NCBI RefSeq assembly: GCF_000422265.1
Contig: NZ_AULL01000019.1
Coordinates: 1 to 64,000 of the forward strand
Origin: Kaistella palustris DSM 21579
GTDB lineage: Bacteria; Bacteroidota; Bacteroidia; Flavobacteriales; Weeksellaceae
Length of the DNA: 64,000 nt
Direction of reading: 5' to 3'
Made by a program: the position numbers and the translations under genes. The notes under the pieces were generated by a model that was not told where the DNA came from, did no database searches, and saw only the letters and a program-made list of their open reading frames with translations. Positions 46,513-55,821 of this stretch are shown in pieces (the first letter of the stretch is position 1; each line of letters begins with the position of its first letter).

Positions 46513-49500
46513 ATGAAATTAGCAGAAATATCAATAAAAAGACCGTCGTTAATTATCGTATTGTTTACGATTCTTACGCTGGGCGGTTTGCTGAGCTACT
46601 CTATGATGGGGTACGAGCTGATCCCGAAATTTGAGACCAATGTAGTCACCATCTCCACGATTTATCCCGGAGCTTCACCAAGCGAGGTAGAAACTTCGGT
46701 GACCAGAAAGATCGAAGACGCGGTAGGGTCTTTAGAAAACGTGAAAAAAGTAGAATCGTCTTCATACGAAAGTCTTTCCGTAATTATGGTTCAGCTGAAC
46801 ACGGGAGCAGATGTAAACTATGCCCTGAATGATGCGCAGCGAAAAGTAAATGCGATCTTATCCGAACTTCCGGATGATGTTGATGCGCCTTCACTGAACA
46901 AATTCTCACTGGATGACCTTCCGATCATGACGATGAGTATTACCAGCAAAAAGCTGAACAACAAACAGCTTTATGACCTTTTAGACAAAAAAATAGAACC
47001 GATCTTTTCCCGTGTGAACGGTGTTGCGCAGGTTGACCTTGTCGGCGGGCAGGAGCGTGAGATCCAGGTAAACATCGACGAGAAAAAACTGCAGGGTTAC
47101 GGCATTTCCATTGGCGATGTACAGCAGGCAATTCTTTCCTCAAATCTGGATTTCCCTACCGGAAGTTTAAAATCAAGAACATCGAAAGCGACCATACGCT
47201 TATCGGGAAAATATAAGTCGATCGCTGAAATGAACAACCTGATCATTTCCACCAAGAATGGTGCTCAGGTGAGACTTTCAGATGTAGCTTCTGTTTTTGA
47301 TACGCAGCAGGATGTTGAAAAAATTGCAAGATTCAATCAGAATCCTACGATCCTGATGCAGGTCAAAAAGCAGTCTGATGCAAATGCAGTAGCAGTTTCC
47401 GCCAATGTGCAGAAAACCATCGCCGAAGTAACAAAAAATTATCAGGCTCAGGGACTGGATGTAAATATTGTAGATAACAGTACAGATTTCACCCTGGAGG
47501 CGGCAAATCATGTGATCTTCGACCTTGTACTGGCGGTTATTCTGGTGGCTGTGGTAATGTTGCTGTTCCTTCACAACATCAGAAACGCCTTTATTGTAAT
47601 GGTTTCGATTCCGTTATCACTGGTCGCGACATTCATTGGGATGTATTTAATGGGTTATACCCTGAACTTAATGAGTTTACTGGGACTTTCACTTGTGGTG
47701 GGAATTCTTGTTGATGACGCGATCGTGGTTCTGGAAAATGTGTACCGACACATGGAAATGGGTAAAAGCAGAATCCGCGCAGCTTACGACGGAGCTTCGG
47801 AAATTGGATTTACGGTAACTGCAATTACATTGGTTATTGTCGTAGTATTTTTGCCGATCGCGATGAGTTCCGGTTTGGTTTCCGATATTTTGGCCCAGTT
47901 CTGTGTTACGGTAGTTATCGCCACATCATTCTCGTTACTGGCTTCGTTCACCATCATTCCATGGTTATCATCAAGATTCGGAAAAGTGGTTCATCTTACC
48001 GGTAAAAACCCGTTTGAGAAATTCATTCTTTGGTTTGAAACACAGTTGGATAAATTTACGCACTGGATTTCCAATATTTTAGAATGGTGTTTAAAAACAG
48101 GGTTAAGGCGGATAATGACTGTTGTTATTACCTTTATTGTTTTGATCTCCTCATTTATGCTGGTCGCGTTCGGCTTTATTGGTGGCGAATTTTTCCCAAA
48201 AATGGACCGCGGGCAATTCCTGGTTCAGATTGAACTGCCAAAAGATGCAACAGTAGAAAAAACCAATCAGGTTACATTAAATGTCGAAAAATATCTGAGA
48301 AACGATAAAAGGGTAGTAGACCTTATTACTACCGTAGGCCAGCAGTCCAATGGTTTCGGAGCTTCACAGGCCACCGTGTATCAGGCAGAAGTTCAGGTCA
48401 ATCTGATCGATAAATCGGAAAGAAGCGAAAGCACCGATATTATCGCTGCAAAATTCAAGAGAGATCTTGAAGAAAAATTTACCGGTGTCGAATTTAAAAC
48501 CGCCCCCATCGGCTTAATGGGCGCAGACAACGCACCGATCGAAATGGTGGTGACAGCACCCGATAACGAAACCGCAAATAAAGAAGCCAACAGAATCCTG
48601 GGATTACTGAAAAAAGTTCCGGGTGCTGTAGATGCAGAACTGTCTACCGATACCGGAAGCCCCGAAGTGCGTGTGAATATCGACCGCGATAAAATGGCAA
48701 CTTTAGGTCTTAACCTTTCGAGTGTAGGCCAGACCATGCAGACCGCCTTTAACGGAAATACCGACGGAAAATTCCGCGCAGGAGAATACGAGTACGACAT
48801 CAACATCCGTTTTGCAGATGCGAACCGACAGTCAATCGATGACGTTCGAAACCTGATATTCACCAACAACAACGGCGAACAGATCCGCTTAAGCCAGTTT
48901 GCAAACGTAGATATGAGCTCGGGACCGAGTCTGCTTCAACGGCGGGACAAATCACCTTCTGTAAAAGTACTTTCCAAAGTTGTTGGGCGTCCTGTAGGTG
49001 ATGTGGCTAATGAATGGGCCGCACAATTTATGGATAATGAGAAAACGAAACCTGCCGGCGTAAATTACATCTGGAGTGGTGATATGGAAAACCAGACCGA
49101 AGGTTTTGGAACCCTTGGAATTGCTCTGTTAGCTGCCATCGTGCTGGTTTACCTTGTTATGGTTTCGCTGTATGACAGTTTTGTGTACCCTTTCGTGGTG
49201 CTGTTTTCAATTCCATTGGCACTGATCGGGGTAATGGTCATTCTGGCGCTGACCAACAATTCATTGAACATTTTTACCATGCTGGGAATGATCATGTTGA
49301 TCGGTTTGGTTGCAAAAAATGCGATTATGATCGTGGATTTTGCCAACATGCGGAAAGCAGCGGGCGCGTCAACTCACGATGCGCTGCTTCAGGCCAATCA
49401 CGCGCGACTCCGGCCGATATTGATGACCACCATTGCGATGATCTTCGGTATGTTGCCAATCGCACTGGCAAAAGGAGCAGGAGCGGAAATGAATAACGGG

Positions 49501-49701
49501 CTTGCCTGGGTAATCATCGGTGGTTTGACTTCATCATTATTCCTTACGCTGATTATTGTTCCCGTAGTTTACTCACTTTTCGACTCATTACTGAGAAGAA
49601 TGGGCAAAGATGAAAAGTTGGATTATGAAGCTGAAATGACAGCAGATTACGAACATCAGGAATTAAGTGACGACGGTTATACACCGAAACACATTGTGTA
49701 G
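46513..49701 (+). CDS. RND efflux transporter permease (AcrB/CzcA-like)
   Basis: 1062 residues with twelve membrane helices and two large periplasmic loops. Typical RND motifs: GYELIPKFETNVVTISTIYPGA near the N-terminus (read as YELIPKFET, then TIYPGASPSEVE), the helix-4 GILVDDAIVVLENVYRHM with the conserved acidic pair, and GLVAKNAIMIVDFANM near the C-terminus. Proton-driven export. The substrate class (drug or metal) cannot be separated from sequence; regulation by a TetR protein points to organic compounds. Confidence 0.92.
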   Translation: MKLAEISIKRPSLIIVLFTILTLGGLLSYSMMGYELIPKFETNVVTISTIYPGASPSEVETSVTRKIEDAVGSLENVKKVESSSYESLSVIMVQLNTGADVNYALNDAQRKVNAILSELPDDVDAPSLNKFSLDDLPIMTMSITSKKLNNKQLYDLLDKKIEPIFSRVNGVAQVDLVGGQEREIQVNIDEKKLQGYGISIGDVQQAILSSNLDFPTGSLKSRTSKATIRLSGKYKSIAEMNNLIISTKNGAQVRLSDVASVFDTQQDVEKIARFNQNPTILMQVKKQSDANAVAVSANVQKTIAEVTKNYQAQGLDVNIVDNSTDFTLEAANHVIFDLVLAVILVAVVMLLFLHNIRNAFIVMVSIPLSLVATFIGMYLMGYTLNLMSLLGLSLVVGILVDDAIVVLENVYRHMEMGKSRIRAAYDGASEIGFTVTAITLVIVVVFLPIAMSSGLVSDILAQFCVTVVIATSFSLLASFTIIPWLSSRFGKVVHLTGKNPFEKFILWFETQLDKFTHWISNILEWCLKTGLRRIMTVVITFIVLISSFMLVAFGFIGGEFFPKMDRGQFLVQIELPKDATVEKTNQVTLNVEKYLRNDKRVVDLITTVGQQSNGFGASQATVYQAEVQVNLIDKSERSESTDIIAAKFKRDLEEKFTGVEFKTAPIGLMGADNAPIEMVVTAPDNETANKEANRILGLLKKVPGAVDAELSTDTGSPEVRVNIDRDKMATLGLNLSSVGQTMQTAFNGNTDGKFRAGEYEYDINIRFADANRQSIDDVRNLIFTNNNGEQIRLSQFANVDMSSGPSLLQRRDKSPSVKVLSKVVGRPVGDVANEWAAQFMDNEKTKPAGVNYIWSGDMENQTEGFGTLGIALLAAIVLVYLVMVSLYDSFVYPFVVLFSIPLALIGVMVILALTNNSLNIFTMLGMIMLIGLVAKNAIMIVDFANMRKAAGASTHDALLQANHARLRPILMTTIAMIFGMLPIALAKGAGAEMNNGLAWVIIGGLTSSLFLTLIIVPVVYSLFDSLLRRMGKDEKLDYEAEMTADYEHQELSDDGYTPKHIV

Positions 49702-49723
49702 TAAATAGTTTTAATTATTTTAG

Positions 49724-49755
49724 AAAGCCGCTTCATTTTTTGAGGCGGCTTTTTT
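49724..49755 (+). terminator. Intrinsic terminator after the RND pump
   Basis: AAAGCCGCTTCA and TGAGGCGGCTTT form a strong stem followed by T residues; it separates the convergent pump and MATE genes. Confidence 0.87.
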
Positions 49756-49788
49756 CTGCATTAAAGAAAACATGATTCTTTAATTTTT

Positions 49789-51159
49789 TTATTCTGATGG
49801 AGAATTGAATTTATCGATTTTCATTTGAGAAAGCCTCAGGAATCTGCGGATAAGTAAAAATGCGGAGATGGTAAGTCCAATCCCAAGAGCGATCCACATG
49901 CCGTAAGCACCCATTTTCATTGTGACACACAGGTAATAACCCAGTGGCAGCGCAATGATCCAGTACGCCACGAAGGTTAACATACTGGGAATCTTCACAT
50001 CCTGCATTCCGCGCAGAACGCCAAGCGATAATACCTGCAAGCCATCTGAAAGCTGAAAAAGTGCGGCAATGATCAATAATTTTGATGCCAACAGGATTAC
50101 TTCAACATCTTCTTTCTTGGTGAAAAAAGTCGGCAAAACATTTCTTCCCGCGATAAAAATAAGCCCGCAAAAAGTCATGAAAAAGAATACGATTTTCAGA
50201 TTGTTAACCCCTACATTCCTCAGTTCAACATAATTTTTTTCACCAAATCTGTTGCCCGCCATAATGGTCGTGGCAATACTGAAACCGATGCAGAGATTAA
50301 ATGTAAACGATGCCATCGACAGCGCAATCTGATGTGCAGCTATATCTTTTGCAGAGATCAGTCCGCAGATAAAAGCTGCCGCTGCAAAAGCAGTCACTTC
50401 AAAAAACATCTGCAAAGCCGTAGGAACTCCCAGTTTGATGAGCTTGCGGAAAACATCTCTGCGGAAGAGTTTAAAATTCAGTTTAAAACTGTCCATATAT
50501 CTTTTGGTTGCCGGATTCTTTTTCATTACAAAGAATATGAAAACGACCATGAAAACTCTTGCTACAAATGAAGCATAAGCGGAACCGTCAACGCCCAGCG
50601 ACGGCATGAATACGCCTTTAATAAAGATATAATTCAGAACGATATTGATTACGTTCGCAATAATTGTCGCCTTGGTTACGCCAATGGTAAAACTCAAACC
50701 TTCCGAAACTTCGCGCATCGTTTGGAACGCCATGAAAGGCAAAATACTGATTATCGTGATGCGGAGATAACTTTCGGTATCGGGAATAATTTTCTCCGGC
50801 TGATCGAGATGATAAAGCAGCGGCAGTGCAAACAGCATGAGAATTACCAGCAGTAAACCAATGCCCATATTCAGCACGAAACCGTGCCGGAAGATCCTGT
50901 TGATGGTGTTGTGGTCTTTTTGAGACTGTGCCTCTGCAACCAGCGGCGGTATTGCCAGTGAAAATCCCAGCGCCAGAACAAACACCGAAAAAAATACACC
51001 GTTCGCCAGTGATACCGAAGCCAGCGCATCTGCACCCAAAAGTTTTCCGACCATAATATTGTCGAAAAGCTGCACCGAAACCTGTCCGACCTGTGTGATC
51101 ATGACTGGGAAGGCGAGTTGAAATAACCGGCGGGTGTGAACGGGATTTAATATCGGCAT
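49789..51159 (-). CDS. MATE family efflux transporter
   Basis: 456 residues in two six-helix bundles. The N-terminal bundle starts LAFPVMITQVGQVSVQLFDN, followed by MVGKLLGADALASVSLANG; the second half begins LGVPTALQMFFEVTAFAAAA and has SDGLQVLSLGVLRGMQDVKIP, both standard for NorM-type MATE pumps, which export cationic drugs using sodium or proton gradients. It lies next to the RND operon, on the opposite strand. Confidence 0.92.
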   Translation of the reverse strand: MPILNPVHTRRLFQLAFPVMITQVGQVSVQLFDNIMVGKLLGADALASVSLANGVFFSVFVLALGFSLAIPPLVAEAQSQKDHNTINRIFRHGFVLNMGIGLLLVILMLFALPLLYHLDQPEKIIPDTESYLRITIISILPFMAFQTMREVSEGLSFTIGVTKATIIANVINIVLNYIFIKGVFMPSLGVDGSAYASFVARVFMVVFIFFVMKKNPATKRYMDSFKLNFKLFRRDVFRKLIKLGVPTALQMFFEVTAFAAAAFICGLISAKDIAAHQIALSMASFTFNLCIGFSIATTIMAGNRFGEKNYVELRNVGVNNLKIVFFFMTFCGLIFIAGRNVLPTFFTKKEDVEVILLASKLLIIAALFQLSDGLQVLSLGVLRGMQDVKIPSMLTFVAYWIIALPLGYYLCVTMKMGAYGMWIALGIGLTISAFLLIRRFLRLSQMKIDKFNSPSE

Positions 51160-51226
51160 AACGGCACAAAAAAAGTTTGCAGCAAAAATACTGCAAACTT
51201 TAACGATATCTTAAAAACCCAAAGGT

Positions 51227-52411
51227 TTATTTTCTTACAAAACTTGCAACGTCTTCAGCAGAAACAGGATTACTGCCAAGAATAATCAATCGTTCCACTA
51301 CATTTCGAAGTTCACGGATATTTCCTGTCCAGGTAAAATTCTCAAGGGCGGTTATTGCTTTCTGATCGAAATCTTTCAGCGCGGTACCGTGTTCTTCAGA
51401 AATAACTTTTGCAAAATGTTTCACCAGAAGCTTTATATCTTCTTTTCTTTCCTCCAGTGGCGGCACGTACAACTCAATCACCGAAAGCCTGTGGTAAAGG
51501 TCTTCGCGAAACTTTCCGCTGGCGATTTCCTTATGCATATCTTTATTGGTAGCAGCTAAAACGCGCACATCCACCTTGATTTCCTTGTCGCTACCCACCG
51601 GGGAAACTTTACTTTCCTGCAGGGCACGCAAGACTTTAGCCTGCGCAACCAGCGACATATCGCCAATTTCATCCAGAAAAATGGTACCGTTGTGTGCAAG
51701 TTCAAATTTTCCCTGTTTATCTTTAATGGCGCCGGTAAAACTTCCTTTCACGTGACCGAACAGTTCAGATTCGATCAGCTCTGACGGAATGGCCGCGCAG
51801 TTCACCTCGATCATAGGTCCTTTACTTCGGTCACTCTGTGCATGTATGGCGTGCGCTACCAGTTCCTTTCCCGCGCCATTTGGTCCGGTAATCAAAACAC
51901 GCGCGTCGGAAGTCGCTACTTTTTCGATCATTTCCTGAATTTTCTTCAGCGCAGGAGAATCCCCGATCATTTGGTATTTTTTGTTGACCTTCTTTTTTAA
52001 GGTCGTATTTTCTACTTTAAGGTTTTGGTTTGTAGTCTGTAAGATCCTTTTGTCCAGCGCATTCTTTACGCTTGTAATCAGGCGGTTGATGTCAATTGGT
52101 TTGGAGATGAAATCATAAGCGCCTTCTTTCAGGCAAGATACGGCAGTATCGATGTCAGCATGGCCGGAAATCATGACAAAAGTAGTGTCAGGTTTCACCT
52201 GTAAAGCCTGCTTAAGCAATTCCGTACCCGAAAGTTTTGGCATTTTGATATCCGATACCACAAGTGCGAAATCATCTTTTTCAATATGTTTTAAACCTTC
52301 CAGCCCGTCTTCAGCGATTATAAATTCATAATCCGGAAGCTCATCACTAAGGATACTTGTGAGCACACCGGAAATAGTTTTTTCATCTTCAACAATTAAA
52401 ATCTTTTGCAT
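51227..52411 (-). CDS. Sigma-54 response regulator without C-terminal HTH
   Basis: 394 residues. REC domain with phospho-acceptor Asp54 (VVSDIKMPKLSG), then a sigma-54 AAA+ domain: Walker A GPNGAGKE (176-183), the sigma-54 contact loop GSFTGA (223-228, Ser in place of the common Ala) and the arginine-finger region. The protein stops about 20 residues after the AAA+ lid (EDVASFVRK), so the Fis-type DNA-binding domain is missing. Family members of this kind must rely on solution interaction with sigma-54 holoenzyme. No cognate kinase is adjacent. Confidence 0.87.
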   Translation of the reverse strand: MQKILIVEDEKTISGVLTSILSDELPDYEFIIAEDGLEGLKHIEKDDFALVVSDIKMPKLSGTELLKQALQVKPDTTFVMISGHADIDTAVSCLKEGAYDFISKPIDINRLITSVKNALDKRILQTTNQNLKVENTTLKKKVNKKYQMIGDSPALKKIQEMIEKVATSDARVLITGPNGAGKELVAHAIHAQSDRSKGPMIEVNCAAIPSELIESELFGHVKGSFTGAIKDKQGKFELAHNGTIFLDEIGDMSLVAQAKVLRALQESKVSPVGSDKEIKVDVRVLAATNKDMHKEIASGKFREDLYHRLSVIELYVPPLEERKEDIKLLVKHFAKVISEEHGTALKDFDQKAITALENFTWTGNIRELRNVVERLIILGSNPVSAEDVASFVRK

Positions 52412-52478
52412 TTAATAGAATTATGGATTTAATAAAAATTTTGTATAAAATTTAGAAAAGTGGTTGCAAAAATCATAC

Positions 52479-53156
52479 CTAAAAGGAGGTTCCGTAGTTG
52501 CGCTTTCCGAAAAGTGCCGAACCGATTCGCACCGAATTTGCGCCACATTCAATCGCAAGCTGAAAGTCATCACTCATCCCCATCGACAGGGTTTGGAGCT
52601 GCCTGTGCATTGAGAATTCATCAAAAATATTTTTCAAAGTTGAGAATTCCTTTTTTACAGTTTCCCGATCTTCAGTAAAAGTAGCCATTCCCATCAGGCC
52701 GGTAATCTGTACATGCGGAAAATCGCCCGCCAGATATTGCTGAAACAGGATCTCGGCCTCATCCTTATGCAATCCAAATTTAGTATCTTCGGCAGCAATC
52801 TTAATTTGCAGAAGTACTTTGATCGTCCGATTATGTTTTTCTGCCTGCTTATTTATTTCGTGCAGGATTTTTGCAGAGTCAACACTTTGTACAGTATCTA
52901 TAAATCCCGCTATATATTTTACTTTGTTGGTTTGCAGATGACCGATCAGGTGCCACGCAATATCACGCGGCAATACGGGTTGCTTGGCAAGAAGTTCCTG
53001 CACTTTATTCTCTCCGAAAACCCGCTGGCCAAGATCATAAGCCGACTGTATCATTTCTGCCGGATGGGTTTTGGAGACAGCCACAAGCTGCACATTTTCG
53101 GGTATCAGCGATCTTATTCTTTTGAAATTGCTTTCCAGTTCAGTACTATTCTGCAT
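52479..53156 (-). CDS. YggS family PLP homeostasis protein
   Basis: 225 residues, an alanine-racemase-like barrel binding PLP through the Lys in VAVSKTHPAEM (about residue 29), with GENKVQE, WHLIGHLQTNK, MGMATFTED, and LSMGMSDDFQLAIECGANSVRIG (read as SMGMSDDFQLAIE then GANSVRIG), all diagnostic. YggS/PROSC proteins balance vitamin B6 pools and show no catalytic activity. It lies 67 bases upstream of the sigma-54 regulator gene in the same orientation. Confidence 0.92.
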   Translation of the reverse strand: MQNSTELESNFKRIRSLIPENVQLVAVSKTHPAEMIQSAYDLGQRVFGENKVQELLAKQPVLPRDIAWHLIGHLQTNKVKYIAGFIDTVQSVDSAKILHEINKQAEKHNRTIKVLLQIKIAAEDTKFGLHKDEAEILFQQYLAGDFPHVQITGLMGMATFTEDRETVKKEFSTLKNIFDEFSMHRQLQTLSMGMSDDFQLAIECGANSVRIGSALFGKRNYGTSF

Positions 53157-53291
53157 GCAGTGGATGGAATTATTTCCTTTAAAACAGGAAGATTAAATAC
53201 GACGGTCTAAATTTACTTCTAATATCTTCAATTTCCAAAATCCGTTGTCGGAATAATAGGCGACTACCACGTTTTAATTGGGTGTATTCAC

Positions 53292-53323
53292 TTGACCTGC
53301 GCATTGGAATTGAAATATATTTG
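53292..53323 (+). promoter_or_regulatory. Promoter of the pseudokinase-regulator pair
   Basis: TTG at 53292-53294 and TATATTTG at 53316-53323, spacing 21. Transcription would begin near 53330, leaving a 150-base 5' leader before the ATG at 53479. Confidence 0.6.
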
Positions 53324-53335
53324 TGAGGCAAAAAT

Positions 53336-53384
53336 AATTGGTATATAAAGACTTACCTCAATTTTTTGATATTTCATACCAATT
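53336..53384 (+). other. Inverted repeat in the 5' leader of the pseudokinase gene
   Basis: AATTGGTAT (53336-53344) pairs perfectly with ATACCAATT (53376-53384) over a 31-base loop. It starts about 6 bases after the predicted transcript start. It may be an RNA stem or a protein-binding palindrome. Confidence 0.45.
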
Positions 53385-53478
53385 TTGCAGAAATAATTTA
53401 CAAAATCAACGGCGAATTATCCGGGTATTTTTCTTTTCGGTGATTTCTGCGGGCCTCAGGAATATAAACCACAAATCG

Positions 53479-54282
53479 ATGCGCATGGAATACTTTAAAA
53501 TACTTTTTCCGTACGTTTTAGTGCTGTTTATTTTGGTTATACTGATTTATCTTTTAAGTCATTTCGGTATCTTCAAAAAAAAGTCTACTTTTATAATACC
53601 CCGCGATGTAAAACAAGCTAACTTTGAACTGGAACTTGCACGAAGCCTAAGCGGGATCAAAGAGGAGACACTTCAGTACATTAAATATGAATTGCAGAAT
53701 GAAGTGGCCCAAAAACTATCGGTTGTGCGGTTACTGATCAGTAGAATTTCTTACTCAGCAAACGTTGACCGACCAAAGATTGTAGATGAGATTTATCTTA
53801 TAACAGGAGAATGCATTCGCGATATCCGGAATATTTCGGCAGCCTGCGTAAACCAACACGCGGAACAAGCTTCGTTTTTCGAACTTTTGCAATCCGAAAT
53901 TATGAAGATCAAAAGAACAACATTAAGGGAAATAGATCTTAGTATTAATGCAAACACGTTGGAACTGGACCGTGAACACGGCATTATATTATTTAGGTTA
54001 ACACAGGAACTGCTTGCTTTGGTCGTTGAGAGTTCCGGGGAAAAAATCATCTGCATTAAAGTAAATGATTCGGAAAGGCTGACAGAAATTATAATCGAAG
54101 CAGCTGAGCTGAAGTTTCAGCGGATTATGCAAAAGTTCGGACAGAAGTTCCGAAATATGGCGAAAAGAGCAGAACTCATTAACACCGATATTAAAACCAC
54201 CGCGCTGGCGCCAGCCGGAACACAGATATCGGTAACATACAATAAACAGGGCACATGGAAAAAATCAAAATTGCAATCGTAG
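53479..54282 (+). CDS. Degenerate NarX/DesK-type sensor protein lacking catalytic residues
   Basis: About 267 residues from the ATG at 53479 (a second ATG is at 53485). One N-terminal helix (FKILFPYVLVLFILVILIYL), then a HisKA_3-like helix pair and an HATPase-like region. At the phospho-acceptor site the sequence is KYELQNEVAQKLSVV where active relatives downstream have LHDNIG or LHDGIG; glutamine stands in for histidine. The N-box has no conserved Asn (TQELLALVVES) and the glycine-rich G1/G2 boxes are absent. It ends 28 bases inside the response-regulator gene. Probably a regulatory pseudokinase. Confidence 0.72.
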   Translation: MRMEYFKILFPYVLVLFILVILIYLLSHFGIFKKKSTFIIPRDVKQANFELELARSLSGIKEETLQYIKYELQNEVAQKLSVVRLLISRISYSANVDRPKIVDEIYLITGECIRDIRNISAACVNQHAEQASFFELLQSEIMKIKRTTLREIDLSINANTLELDREHGIILFRLTQELLALVVESSGEKIICIKVNDSERLTEIIIEAAELKFQRIMQKFGQKFRNMAKRAELINTDIKTTALAPAGTQISVTYNKQGTWKKSKLQS

Positions 54283-54899
54283 ATGATCATAAACTGGTGT
54301 CGAAGGCGCTGGAGAATATGATTTCATTTAATCCCAGTTACGAGGTGATTATGAACTGTTTCAACGGTCAGGATTTTTTGGATGAACTTCGCTCCAGACA
54401 AATTTTTCCCGATGTGATTTTAATGGACATCAATATGCCAGTGAAGAACGGAATTGAAACCACCGAAGAGATCACCAAAGAATTCCCAGGCCTAAAGGTG
54501 ATCGCCCTGACAATGGAAGACAACGAAACCACAATAATTAAAATGCTGAAAGCTGGTGCCAAAGGTTACCTTCTGAAAGATATGTCGCCGGATATTCTTT
54601 TTGATGCCATTGACATCGTGCATAAAAAAGGCATTTTCTACACCGATCTGGTGACCCAGAGTTTGCTAAAGATCAAAAGCGAAGAAAAATTGGCTACAGA
54701 ACTGCACGAACTGCTTAAAGAGCGGGAGATTGAGTTCATAAAACTGGCCTGCTCCGAACTTACTTATCGCGAGATCGCCAGCCAAATGTTCCTGAGTCCA
54801 CGAACCATCGATGGATACAGGGATTCTGTTTTTGTAAAGCTCAACGTGAAAACGCGCGTTGGAATTGTGCTGTTTGCGATTAAAAACAATATTATTTAA
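54255..54899 (+). CDS. LuxR/NarL family response regulator
   Basis: 214 residues: REC domain (VDDHK, Asp58 in VILMDINMPVKNG, Lys in YLLKD) and a C-terminal LuxR-type helix-turn-helix (ELTYREIASQMFLSPRTIDGYRDSVFVKL). Phosphorylation machinery looks intact even though its partner gene encodes a kinase without catalytic residues. The reading frames overlap by 28 bases, so translation is coupled. Downstream target genes are not evident. Confidence 0.9.
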   Translation: MEKIKIAIVDDHKLVSKALENMISFNPSYEVIMNCFNGQDFLDELRSRQIFPDVILMDINMPVKNGIETTEEITKEFPGLKVIALTMEDNETTIIKMLKAGAKGYLLKDMSPDILFDAIDIVHKKGIFYTDLVTQSLLKIKSEEKLATELHELLKEREIEFIKLACSELTYREIASQMFLSPRTIDGYRDSVFVKLNVKTRVGIVLFAIKNNII

Positions 54900-55044
54900 A
54901 AAAAGGGTGTTTTCACTCTAGGAACCTTTGGTTTTTTAAGATAATTTTGCCCCTGTAAACGAACACAACAGATGAAAAAGATAAACCGGTTTTGTAATAA
55001 AATCGGTTTTTCTTTTATCAACATTCAGGATATCGGAATATTTT

Positions 55045-55728
55045 TCACATTTCATTTTTGAGAATTTCAGCCAGCTTACGCATTCCATCGGTGGCCGGTA
55101 TTTTATAAAAATTGCTGTGGTGCACAAAATCATTTTCCAAATGCGGATCGATAAGATATACTTTGCATTTTTCAGGAATGTAATGTATCAGGCCGGCAGC
55201 CGGGTAGACCTGCATCGAGGTGCCGATGACAACAAAAAAATCTGCAGCCGCCGCAATTTCCACGGCGTTTTCCATCGCTGTCACATTTTCGCCAAACCAA
55301 ACGATATGAGGTCTTAACTGTACACCTTCCGAATTCACATCGCCTAAATTCAAATCTTCAGTCCATGGAATGATTGCGTTTTCAGAATTTACAGCACGCG
55401 CCTTTTTTAGTTCGCCATGCAAATGCAGAACCTGCGAAGAACCGGCACGCTCGTGCAGATCATCTACATTTTGCGTGATAATTGCTACATCAAAATATCT
55501 TTCGAGGTCTGCAAGTAAAAAGTGCGCTTCATTGGGTTCCACATTTTTTAACTGGCGCCGGCGCGCATTATAAAAATCCAGTACAAGTTTTGGATTTCTG
55601 GCAAAGCCCTCAGGACTTGCTACATCTTCTATACGGTAATTTTCCCAGAGACCACCGGCGTCCCGAAAAGTTTTCACACCGCTTTCCGCGGAAATACCTG
55701 CGCCCGAAAGAACAACCAGCTTTTTCAT
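55045..55728 (-). CDS. Sirtuin-type NAD-dependent protein deacylase
   Basis: 227 residues. Start at the ATG at 55728 (MKKLVVLSGAGISAESG); the longer frame to 55938 runs across the opposite promoter and is rejected. NAD-binding GAGISAESG with TFRDAGGLW, TQNVDDLHERAG, catalytic His104 in LHLHGEL, and a Tyr53-x-x-Arg56 pair that in class III sirtuins marks desuccinylase/demalonylase activity. The four zinc cysteines are not visible in the region after HGEL. Cytosolic. Confidence 0.9.
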   Translation of the reverse strand: MKKLVVLSGAGISAESGVKTFRDAGGLWENYRIEDVASPEGFARNPKLVLDFYNARRRQLKNVEPNEAHFLLADLERYFDVAIITQNVDDLHERAGSSQVLHLHGELKKARAVNSENAIIPWTEDLNLGDVNSEGVQLRPHIVWFGENVTAMENAVEIAAAADFFVVIGTSMQVYPAAGLIHYIPEKCKVYLIDPHLENDFVHHSNFYKIPATDGMRKLAEILKNEM

Positions 55729-55794
55729 AAATGCTTTTTTTAAAGATATAAAATCTACATTGAATGGAAAGACGCATCTTTCCTCATTTCTTTT

Positions 55795-55802
55795 TACATT
55801 TG
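55795..55802 (+). promoter_or_regulatory. -7 box of the GNAT gene
   Basis: TACATTTG matches TAnnTTTG, 19 bases before the ATG at 55822, in the 93-base divergent region shared with the sirtuin gene. Confidence 0.45.
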
Positions 55803-55821
55803 AAAATAAAAAATAAAATAA

